From Typha latifolia (taxonomy: Eukaryota; Streptophyta; Magnoliopsida; Poales; Typhaceae), in the NCBI GenBank assembly GCA_019914945.1, contig CM034102.1, positions 1,849,501-1,913,500 of the forward strand: a stretch of 64,000 bases of DNA. Direction: 5' to 3'. The notes below the pieces were generated by a model. The model was not told where the DNA came from and ran no database searches. It saw only the letters and a program-made list of their open reading frames with translations. Below, in pieces: positions 55,001 through 64,000 of the stretch. A program made the translations under genes and the position numbers. Position 1 is the first letter of the stretch. Each line of letters opens with the position of its first letter.

Positions 55001-58000
55001 CTTGAGATATAACAATATATTGCAGATTGGATATGATTTTGAGGCTTCGTGACATTTTATATTTAAATGCAGGTTGATCATGTTGCGGCTGGTGTCCTAT
55101 ATGATAAGGAGTTCATTGTATGCTCATTGGACCTGTTATCAGGGCTTGCTGAAGGTCTTGGGAGTGGTGTAGAAAGCCTGGTAACAAGTTTTCTCTGGGT
55201 TAATGTCCTATTGCTGTTACTGTTGTAGAAAGGCATGCTCTTATGATGTCTTCAGAGTAATTGCCATCTTAATACACGTTTCTTTCTATTATAGTGTCTC
55301 TTGATTGTTTGATTTCTTTATCGAAACAAAGGGCTGTCTTGATAGGTTATCGGCCAATGGTTCGCATTATTATAGTTTGCTATAAGCATGGTATCTTGGT
55401 CTTCATGATTGATTCCTTTGTCGCATCTATCTTGTCAGGGAACCCACTAATTATGTCTTGAACATTTATCAGTTCTTTTTTCATGATAAACGTACTAAAC
55501 TAAACCTAATCAATTGTGGTGTGCTCCTGTTTAATGTCGCTCTGCTAGTATTTTCTCTGTGGGTGTCCCAGACTGTTTTTACATTGATTGTCTATGCATT
55601 TTAGGTTTGTGATTTGTTTATGCATTGTCTTGTCTTATCCAGTTATTCAGGTGTTCTTTATTAGTCTCAACTACATTGTAGTGCCAGTGTCTTTCTTAAA
55701 AATATTCTTACATATCCAAGCTAAATATTCTCTTGGAGAACCTTGTCAGTAATAGAATTATCCAAAAATTTTGTCGAATATTCTGTAGGTTGGCCAAAGC
55801 AATTTGAGAGATCTACTTCTTCAATGCTGCATGGATGATGCTGCTGATATTCGCCAGAGTGCCCTTGCGCTGCTTGGGGACTTTGCAAGAGTGAGTTGAA
55901 AGTGGTTACTATTAGAGCTCATTCAAATTGTTTCCTGCCATTGGTTGATGCTTAAGCATCTCAAAAATATTTCATCAAACCAGGTTTGCCCTGTACATCT
56001 TCACCCCCGCCTACTGGAGTTCCTTAATGTTGCAGCCAAACAACTGGTAGGAAATGTTACTTCTAAATGGTTTTTTCTTATTATATAACACATTTTCCTC
56101 AGAGAAGATTGCCATTGCAGAATCCTCCTGCGATCAAGGAGGCTGTATCGGTGGCAAACAATGCTTGTTGGGCAATTGGAGAATTGGCAATCAAAGTAAG
56201 TGCATATGTGCCATCGACTGTGTTCATTATATGTGAATTCTAGTTAGTCGCTTTGTCTACATATTGTAAGTGGAAGTGGACTTATACTTCATTTTAGTAG
56301 GAACTTGAACAATTTATTTATTTTTCTCATGTCACTGCAATTAATGATAAAGCAGTATCTCTTGCCATTTACAAAATGACCTCTCAACCAGATATATACT
56401 TTAATCAATTAAAATCAAGTCTTCAGTGATCTTATAAGTTGACATTCCAATTATAACCTTTTTCATGGGTTGGAGACTGCCTTTCCAGTTTCCACATATT
56501 GGAACTTATGATATTGCTGTTACATACTGAACAAGATTTGCTTAAGATGTTTATGACTCAATGCTATTGCTTTAATAAATGCATGTGTAGTTATCATATG
56601 AAAACTTCATCGTGAAACTCTAGGGCACATATTCTTTTTTTCTTTTTCTCTTCCAAACATTTTTGGAGTATGATGCTTTGATACTTTCTGTTATACTTAA
56701 AATTTTGCTACGTGAATTTCTAATTGCTCTCTCTCTCTCTCTCTCTGATTCCATTTCAGGTTCGTCAAGAAGTTTCACCTGTCGTCTTGACAGTTATTTC
56801 ATGCTTAGTTCCAATTCTTCAAAATCCAGAGGTAAGTCGATTTCTCTGTTCTTGTTTGTCAAGTCTTCTAAGCTAAATGCTTCCTATGCCTTTACTGTTG
56901 ATGCCAGGGTCTCAACAAGTCACTTGTAGAAAATAGTGCGATCACTCTGGGGAGGCTTGGTTGGGTCTGTCCAGAGATTGTAGCACCACATACGGAACAT
57001 TTCATGCAGCCTTGGTGTACTGCTTTATGCATGTAAGTGCTATGATCTTTCCTCCTTGATAACTGGCGAAACAGTTGCAGATGTGCAACATATCCTGGTT
57101 TGTCATTTATTCTTCTTGAAGAGAGGTTGCATAAGACAGTTTGCAGAAATCAGTTAAGCTTCGAGGTTTTACATCTTAGAGATGGAGTACAAATTTTCCA
57201 TTATATCTTTTGAGAAAAGATTTAGCCATCGAGCGTTCCTTAAGTTTGGCACTTGTTCCTCCAGTGATTTACTAATTTTGTTTTATCCTTGTTTTAAAGC
57301 AATCAGTCTTATAATTTCACCTTTTAGTTATGCTGAATTGTCATTTCTACCCTACATGCATTAGTGACATTGTTGAGCCTTGTTTTATCTCCACAAGATT
57401 CAGTTGGGATTAGAAGGCATATATTTGTCAAAATCATCATGAGAATACGTTCCTCCATGCTTCTCGCAGAACTTTGGTTTTGTATCTCTGTTCTTATATA
57501 GCCGAATTTATTGAGAGGATTTATTATGTGACAAATTTAAAATTGGAAGTACCTAGCTTTTTTAGTTTCACTAGGATTTTCTTTTTCATATTTATGGCGT
57601 CTACAACTTGTACAGAACGAAGTAAATCCTTGATGTACACCCATTCTACCTGATCAATAAACAAGGCAATTACTAGTAGTTTTTTTTTTTTTTTCTACAT
57701 TCTTTTGTGGACAGAGAAGGATGCAAGTTTGTCTTTGAACTTGTATTTAGACACAAACTAATATTTTTCTATTCCAATGGTTGCAACGGAAGCTGATATC
57801 CATGGCATTTGAGCATATATTCTTATAGCCTCATATGGCTTCTTTTAGCTTGTCTGGAAGTTCTTATCTTGATCCTAATGTGCAGGATTCGAGATGATTA
57901 TGAGAAAGAGGATGCATTCCGTGGTCTTTGTGCAGTGGTACATCAACATTTTCCTGCATCCTACTGTCAACCCAATTCATTCACTTATACATGCGAGTGT

Positions 58001-58398
58001 TTTGCTTTTGACTTTCTTAGGTGAGAACTAATCCACCGGGGGCCGTAAACTCATTAGCTTTCATCTGCAAGGCTGCTGCAAGCTGGAATGTAAGATTCTA
58101 TACCTCCATCTGGAAAATTAGAGACTTGAAACTAAGGTATCTTTGACCTCATTTAATTACTGCCTACCAGGAAATAAGAAGTGAAGATCTACACAATGAA
58201 GTCTGCCAGGTTTTGAATGGGTACAAGCAGGTATAGTTCATTTTGATTTAACCAGCTGGCACCACTTTGTTGAATTTATATTACTGTAAAATTAACATAA
58301 TCGTTCACTATCAGATGCTTGGAACTGGAGCATGGGAACAGTGCATGTCAACATTAGAGCCCTCGGTGGTGCAGAGATTGTCTAGATATGGAGTATAA
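43050..58398 (+). CDS. TRN1: transportin-1 (karyopherin beta-2), nuclear import receptor
   Basis: HEAT-repeat importin that carries PY-NLS cargoes (RNA-binding proteins such as GRP7, histones) into the nucleus and releases them on RanGTP; the Arabidopsis orthologue also affects miRNA loading. I could join 29 exons in frame to 890 residues, the family length. Exons start at 43050, 45099, 45763, 45936, 46093, 46424, 46906, 47860, 48025, 48204, 48330, 48577, 49166, 49602, 51463, 51707, 51968, 52315, 53364, 55073, 55789, 55984, 56121, 56760, 56908, 57886, 58021, 58171 and 58315. The N-terminus ([20 protein letters not shown]) contains the first helices. The acidic H8 loop that gates cargo release lies at about residues 317-360 ([26 protein letters not shown]). 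HEAT helices continue to [10 protein letters not shown]. Exon 10 is only 30 bases. Introns 1, 14 and 19 exceed 1.5 kb and carry repeated DNA. Confidence 0.96.
48769..48871. repeat. 38-bp direct duplication in transportin intron 12
   Basis: The block cttttgcacatagcttgtgc plus the following tataatgttttat occurs at 48769-48806 and again at 48834-48871, with one or two differences, separated by 27 bases. Confidence 0.8.
49701..51462. other. long intron 14 of transportin with unclassified repetitive sequence
   Basis: A 1.76-kb intron. From about 50300 to 50410 it has short units such as aaaatggatcagtttcag and aactggtcaatttcag and a palindromic ggttcgaaacc, and from 50500 to 50870 a GC-richer part with small meaningless ORFs. 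This suggests an old insertion, but no ends or coding domain identify it. Confidence 0.4.
53448..55072. other. long intron 19 of transportin with a probable inserted block
   Basis: A 1.6-kb intron. Between about 53650 and 54345 the composition shifts to purine-rich and GC-richer DNA, bounded on the left by gcgggcaggcacc and on the right by ggcggcaggtgctc. The short ORFs there have no resemblance to a family. Probably a decayed insertion of unknown class. Confidence 0.35.
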
Positions 58399-59558
58399 AA
58401 ATGGCATCATTATAATTTATTCCTACTCTGTGAATGTCCATTGGCCACATTTCTGTCTTGCATTGAGATGGATGAAGAACCAGACCTCGATTGATGTGTG
58501 AGTTGTGGAGCTCTAGGAGTGAGATTTGTACCAAATTGTGTGATTTATATCCTCTACAGTGTTTCAGAGTAGTCCTGCTGATTAGTGTATACTTACTGCG
58601 CTAACAGAAGGCAAGCGGAAGTTTCTTTTATATGGGTTCGAGGTTGTCTAGTGATCAAGCACTTCCAGGGACTGCTTGATCCCTTCTCCAATGCGTCAAT
58701 AAAGACGGTTATTTGTATTTGTATTGGTTCAGTGGGTTTGTTTTTGCTTGTAATTCCACTGATTCCATTGCAGCCATTCATCGAGTTATGAGAAAAGTCA
58801 TTTGTATGTAACGGCTTTTGAAGTGTAAAAGTACTCTTTTTATTTTTATTTTTTATTTCATAGTACAGTCATTGATGCAAATCACAAGAATGGGCTTCAC
58901 ATATTTCTTTTCTTTTCCTTCATTAAGATGAGTTCTTACTGAAATGGTTTTCGGCAATTTTTGTAATTTTTTTTTCTGTTTCATTTTTGAGAATCAGATT
59001 AATTGAAGCTGCGGATGTGCCTTTTAGCATCTTTTCAATCTGATTCCGTCCTACGATATATGTAAAAGCTACCTAGAACTTTCTGTTAGGTTGTGATTAT
59101 TATAGTTCTGTATACTTAATTCCTTTGAACAAAACGTTCTCTAATCGCTTTGGCACTAAACTTAAACAGTGGCATTTTTATTAAGAAAAGGAGGGTGTAC
59201 AGTTGAAAATAGTGGAGTGGAACTATTAATAGTCTGTTATGGAGGGGTTTATTTTTTACATTTATTGTTATAATCACAATGTTGATATGCAAAATAGATA
59301 AACAAAGCAACAATACCTTGTGAATTAGAGGCGCACACCGTTATTCGTTCGCAAATTGTAAAAAGTAGTGGAGGAAAGGTTGTCTTTTGTAAATATAGTT
59401 GAAAAAATATAAAGGAGCCGGTTTGCTAATGATTGACATTAGGGGAGGTTTTCATTTTTGCAATATTCTAATAATCAAGCTGCTGATATGCCAAAAAAAC
59501 AAAAGCAAATCTTAACCCCCAGTAGAGAGAAAGGAGCACCTCCTCCTCTCTCACCACC
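58399..59558. other. spacer after transportin
   Basis: It holds the transportin 3'UTR and AT-rich intergenic DNA. No gene seen. Confidence 0.5.
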
Positions 59559-60012
59559 ATGTTTCTCACCTCCCCTTTCCTCCACACCCGTACTTCCCTT
59601 AAACCCTACCCCTCTCCCTTTCTACATGGCGCTTGTCCTTCCCCCAGACCTAACCTTTCTCCCTTTACCCGTCTCCTCCTTCTCTCACTGTCCAAGCCAT
59701 GAAAAAGATGCAAGGCCGCGTGGTCTGCCCTACCAGCGACAAGACCGTCGCCGTAGAAGTCATCCGCCTCGCCCCTCACCCCAAGTACAAGCGCCCGGGC
59801 CCGCAAGAAGAAGTACCAAGCCCATGACCCCGAGAACCAGTTCAAGGTCAGCGATTTCGTCCAGCTTGAGAAGTCTCGCCCAATAAGCAAGATGAAGACG
59901 TTTATTGCTGTCGCTGTTACTGCCAACAAAATGCGCGCCCCGCCCAAGGCCGTCGACGCAGTGCCCGACGACCTCCTTGGGACTTCCGCTCCAGTCTCAG
60001 CAGGTGGAATAG
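59559..60012 (+). pseudogene. RPS17: frameshifted intronless copy of nuclear-encoded plastid ribosomal protein S17
   Basis: The family (bS17/uS17c) binds 16S rRNA in the plastid 30S subunit. The sequence carries, in order, a transit-peptide-like start (MFLTSPFLHTRTSLKPYP), a mature start KKMQGRVVCPTSDKTVAVEV, APHPKYKR, then KKKYQAHDPENQFKV, SDFVQLEKSRPISKMKTF and an end PLQSQQVE. These lie in three or more different frames. Shifts are needed near 59670-59690 (the start frame runs to a TGA that overlaps the codon of the second Met), near 59797 (one extra base in a C/G run) and near 59970. Plastid RPS17 genes usually lack introns, so absence of introns does not prove retroposition. It is either a decayed duplicate or a gene with several sequence errors; three separate shifts favour a pseudogene. 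Confidence 0.75.
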
Positions 60013-60957
60013 GCAAGACCCACTTCGTGGTTCCGCTACTGGGTTCCGTTTCTTCCATTAAAGTTCGGATGTTGATGTGAATCTGATGTTGGTTGGGTGG
60101 AATGGGTTGGATTGATCTTTGTTGAGCCCACCAGCTGTTTGATGATCGGTCATAGTATGCATCTTCTCTGCAATCTCATGGATCGTATTGAAATAGCTAT
60201 GTGGCAATTGTCAGAAGCGGCTTCTGCCAGTCTACATCTTGTTGGTTTCAATGATCCTTTGTAATTCTCTGTTAGCTAAATTGTGATTTGTTCATGGCAA
60301 CTTGATATGTGTCTTTGGCTAGCTGTGAATTGGTAGCTTCAGTCAATTCAACATCCAGATGGCTACTTATTTCTGAAACCATTGTTGGCGGTGAAGAATA
60401 ATATGTTGGGGATGCTATTATAATTCAAATTTGCTATATAATAACAGCAAATGTAATTTTAGTCCTGAGGTAAACCAATGGTTCTCCTTATCTTTCAGTT
60501 AGATTTATCAAACCAAAACTGCATAGTTCTTCGTTCCTCAATCCGATCACTATATGATACTGGATCATAGTAGACGTAGATCATAATTTAGCCTAGATTT
60601 TGTATCATGATCTGAAAATTATTATCTACATGTGGATTAATAGACGACTTTAATCAAACACACCTGTGACTTCTGAGTGAGGTGTGGTCAAGTATATGGA
60701 AAAGATTTACTCTCCCTAATAATTGGGCTTTTCCTCGTTCAAATACAGGCTTTACTTCAAGATGGGCTTAACTCTACTCAAAGCAAGTAAGACTAGAACA
60801 ACGATAGCATATCGTGTTCCGAAGGCGCAGCATAAAGGAACCCCAGCTTTATTCTAGAGAAGCCCTCAGACCCGAAAGATTAGCTAGGGCTCGGAGAGTA
60901 GTACGCGATCGGGAGAAGAGGGGAAGAGGCAGAGAGAGATCTTCGTCGCGATCAGAG
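60013..60957. other. spacer between the RPS17 copy and QCR8
   Basis: AT-rich intergenic DNA. The QCR8 5'UTR probably occupies roughly the last 100 bases, which are purine-rich. No other gene. Confidence 0.5.
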
Positions 60958-62509
60958 ATGGGGAAGACTCCGGTGCGGATGAAGGCGGTGGTGTACGCTC
61001 TGTCGCCGTTCCAGCAGAAAGTGATGCCGGGGTTGTGGAAGGACTTCACCACCAAGATCCACCACAAGGTCTCCGAGAACTGGCTCTCGGCAACACTCTT
61101 GCTCACCCCCCTCGTCGGGACCTACTCGTAAGTCTTCGATCCCTTCGTTTCTAGGGTTAGATTAGATCGAAAAAGATCCCTCCTTTTTTTTTCTTTGTCG
61201 ATTTGGATTCAATTAGGGTTCTCAAAATCCTATTTTGACGGGAGAGTATAAGTTTTGTTACTTGATCGTCTTCGTATTGGGATTAGGGTGAAGAAGTTTT
61301 TATAGGCTAAGTTTGTTAGATCTTTCGTCCTTTTTTGCTCCGTAAAATTGTTTGACAAAATTGGGCACTTGGCGAACTGATGTCTAATTGTGATTAAGAA
61401 TCAGATAAGAGAAAGTAAAACTTGCTGAAAGCCTCTATGTTGACTCGATTCCCATCTAGTCTCGTGGGAACAAGAAGCATTTCCCGTGTTCTCCATGATT
61501 TACTTATAGCTTTCCTCCCCGTGACAGTCTTGTTCTTTTGCACCAATTGTTCATCACTACCACGACGACTTCCTCATTTTCTCTACTGGTCTAATCTGGA
61601 AGGTTAGCAATTCATGCAGGTGCCTGTTATTATATGAAACTAATGTTCCTTATTCTGTTATGGGATTTCAAGTTTTATTTAGAGCAAGATTTTTTTAATT
61701 AAAATCTTGGTCTTACTATAGGTAAATTGTAGTCTTTCCATGTTACAATGAATGCTTTATGGTTCTTTAGGCAACTATAGATTATGGTCTATAATCAGAT
61801 ATGGATTTTGTTTTATCTAATAATTATGTATGGATATTTTTCTCTTCCATTCTCCTCCTAATATTCACCATTCTTGTACAAATAGAAATGGTTCTAATTC
61901 TTAATTTAAAGTCTGAGAACTGAGAAGTGTTATACTGGTAAAGTCTTGAGAACTGAGAAGTTTTATACTGGTCCATTGTTGTTCTAACCTCAGTCATGTT
62001 AATTGCTGGTGTCTGGGGCTGTGTGGGTTGGTCAGGTGTGTTGGGCTATTTCTATCTGGCCTTGAAGACTGGAAAGTGGATAAAATTTGTCTAGTTTGTC
62101 AAATGGTCCATTGGTGTCATACAAACAAACGGAATTCACTGAAAAAAATATATACCTAAAAACCTTATTTAGGTTTGGACTGGAGTTCGCCAATTTAGCT
62201 TTTGGTCCTGTCTCCTCTTTTCGGATTGCTTTTAGCATGAACTGGTTTTATTACTACTAGTACAGTCTCTCAGCAACTTGCTCATGTGAACTGAACCTGT
62301 ATAATGGACTGAACTTTTAGGTTCTGTGAGTATTTTTGTTATTTACCTTCTTTTTCTTCTTCTTTTCAATTAATTTTGCCTCGAAAATAAAAGTTTGCTA
62401 ATGGTGATTTTGTTCATGCATTCGAATCCTCATATCTTATATTCTTATATTCTGATGCAGTTACGTGCAATACTACAAGGAGAACGAGAAGCTGGCGCAT
62501 AGGTACTGA
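60958..62509 (+). CDS. QCR8: cytochrome b-c1 complex subunit 8 (ubiquinol-cytochrome c reductase, QCR8)
   Basis: Small subunit of mitochondrial respiratory complex III, located in the inner membrane next to cytochrome b. Two exons (60958-61127 and 62461-62509) join in frame to 72 residues, the plant length. Sequence MGKTPVRMKAVVYALSPFQQ leads to KVMPGLWKDFTTKIHHKVSE, a single membrane helix (WLSATLLLTPLVGTYSYV) and the conserved end NEKLAHRY. The intron of 1333 bp splits the codon for the serine in GTYSY. There is no cleavable presequence, as usual for this subunit. The ATG is the first in frame with the family start. Confidence 0.96.
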
Positions 62510-63865
62510 GAGGTCAAGGTGCTTCTAGGGACAACCAGATAAAAGATTTGATCAGTCATATCTTGCAGTATCTCAAAATGTAACCTTTTAGGTGCTATTG
62601 TGATGCTGTTCTTTTTTTTTCATCTGTATGTTTTGTCAATTGAACTTTTTTTGTTAGCCGTGCAGACATTTGCAGAGTCACTCAAAGGTGCTTGAAATAA
62701 ATTTCATAGACTGGTTCTTGTTAGTTTCTCATGTTTCGGTTGTGGGGGGCTATTTTTCTTTCAAGATGGGACAAGAAATCTGATACCTAATAAGGCAACT
62801 TATGTTGATGACCGTTGGCATTACTTGGCTGCGTTGTTTTTCCATTACTTATGAGCTTTGGTTCTATTGGTTGTTAACTGCTGGCTACCTTTCTGGATTA
62901 GGGTTTCCATCTTATATGAACTTCATGGACTGCGTCATTGTTATATGGACTTGATGTTAAATTGCTTGATAGCTTTGTATAGGAGAAGCAAATTCCTCTC
63001 GAATTGGAGGTGGGGGATTATTTTATTTGCCGATTGCAATGACTTTTGGCTTTGTTAACGAAATGCCTCAACATACTTGAGCATATTATAGATGAGTTTA
63101 GGGAATTGCTAGTATTTGATGTTGAAGATATATGTACTAGGATTTAACATTAGAACAAAGTTGTATATCATTTGATATTTGAAGCTTGTGGGAAGTAACC
63201 ACGGGAATAGATAGTATGAAGGCTGCTAACAAAGTAGAAGGCAGGCAAAGACAATAATGATGCAATCAAAAGTCAAGGAAAGTTTAGGTAGATTTGAGTA
63301 AAGTCAACACATTTTGTCATTCACAATCAGGAACAGACGACTGGGAATGTTATCATAGAAAATTGATTGAAGAATTGTTAAAAACAATAGTCTACTAAAA
63401 ATGTAAAAGTTAAAAAGTAGTTACAGAATAAATAAGATATAACGGACACTATCAGAGGAGGGAATTGTACATCAGATTCTTGTTAATAAATAATTTGAAC
63501 ATAGATGACCTCGCTAGTACATCTATCATGAGCTTGAAGCACAAAATGAAATGATACATTCATCAAAATATTCTTGCCACTCAAGTGTTCCTTCAGTCAA
63601 GTAGTATCGTCAGCTCAAACTCAGTCTGCTTAGTATTACAAACTAGTCAGAACTTCTTTACTCCCCATTTCCTTTTCAAATATCAGGGAGTATGGATACA
63701 GATAACATCTTGCCATTCTCCAAGAGAATTGGATACAACTCACCAGAACTGCTCTGGCTAATAGTCCAACAGCTGTTGCAATATGATGCTCGAGGTTGCA
63801 ACAACAATAAAGGATGTGATTAATGACACAAAGAAACCAATATTACACCCATCTTGATTTGGCAC
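62510..63865. other. spacer at the right side of the window
   Basis: It contains the QCR8 3'UTR and AT-rich sequence, then the probable 3'UTR of the minus-strand gene at the right edge. No further gene. Confidence 0.5.
62696..62701 (+). terminator. putative polyadenylation signal of QCR8
   Basis: AATAAA lies 187 bases after the stop codon. Motif only. Confidence 0.4.
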
Positions 63866-63963
63866 TTAGTTTATTCTTCTGGGCTTAGGCCTCTCACAGG
63901 TGATACTTTCTGTCATCCGTTGATATACTCTTGGGAAAACATCGCTCCAAAAATTATACAATT
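63866..63963 (-). CDS. last exon of an unidentified gene (partial)
   Basis: On the minus strand a pyrimidine-rich run ending TCGTCACAG looks like a 3' splice site and is followed by an open frame ELYNFWSDVFPRVYQRM then TESITCERPKPRRIN and a stop at 63866-63868. The frame is also open upstream to the window edge, so the exon could be longer. The composition, rich in aromatic and basic residues, looks protein-coding, but 30-odd residues are too few for me to name a family. The rest of the gene lies beyond 64000. Confidence 0.45.
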
Positions 63964-64000
63964 CTGTGACGAACATAGGGAAAAGTAGGAAAATGCCTCT

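Noticed and set aside
59458..59886. 142-residue plus-strand ORF over the RPS17 copy
   Set aside because: It reads a different frame from the RPS17 text for most of its length; the homology lies in the shifted frames instead.

Overview
This is a nuclear chromosomal window from a flowering plant. Nearly every gene is split by GT-AG introns and encodes a plant protein family. GC-rich coding exons (the ammonium transporter, the F-box gene, exon 1 of several genes) sit in AT-rich introns and spacers, a contrast typical of monocots. Long (GA)n/(CT)n tracts lie in several untranslated leaders. A non-grass monocot of the banana, ginger or palm kind fits best, but this is inference: nothing in the window fixes the species.

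Layout. Positions 1-16960, all plus strand: a subclass-1 SnRK2 kinase (566-3130), the RAD51 paralogue XRCC2 (4160-7828), an AMT2/AMT3-type ammonium transporter (11154-13787) and a small subtilase-propeptide-like inhibitor (15050-16960). Positions 19096-24400: a minus-strand NAC factor of the VND7 xylem-switch type, with a 5'UTR intron and a GC-AG intron, followed by a long upstream spacer. Positions 24618-29223, plus: plastidial prephenate/aspartate aminotransferase, with a 565-bp hAT-like element in intron 7. Positions 29769-36460, minus: a 99-residue plant protein of unknown role, a single-exon F-box/kelch-type gene and a decayed LINE end. Positions 37687-41763, plus: an NPF (NRT1/PTR) transporter. 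Positions 43050-58398, plus: transportin-1, whose 29 exons I could join in frame to 890 residues. Positions 59559-60012: a frameshifted, intronless copy of plastid ribosomal protein S17. Positions 60958-62509, plus: complex III subunit QCR8. The right edge carries the last exon of an unidentified minus-strand gene.

The genes do not form a pathway or cluster. They are ordinary housekeeping, transport and regulatory genes in typical plant spacing. Exon borders were assigned by reading splice sites and checking that phases and protein families agree; no transcript data were available.

I found no convincing undescribed system. The items most worth checking are the GC-AG intron in the NAC gene, the intronic hAT element with its near-perfect 8-bp target duplication, the triple-frameshift RPS17 copy, an orphan exon-like ORF after XRCC2, a head-to-tail duplication in the inhibitor intron, a pair of diverged AT-rich dispersed repeats 29 kb apart, and the 99-residue conserved-looking protein.
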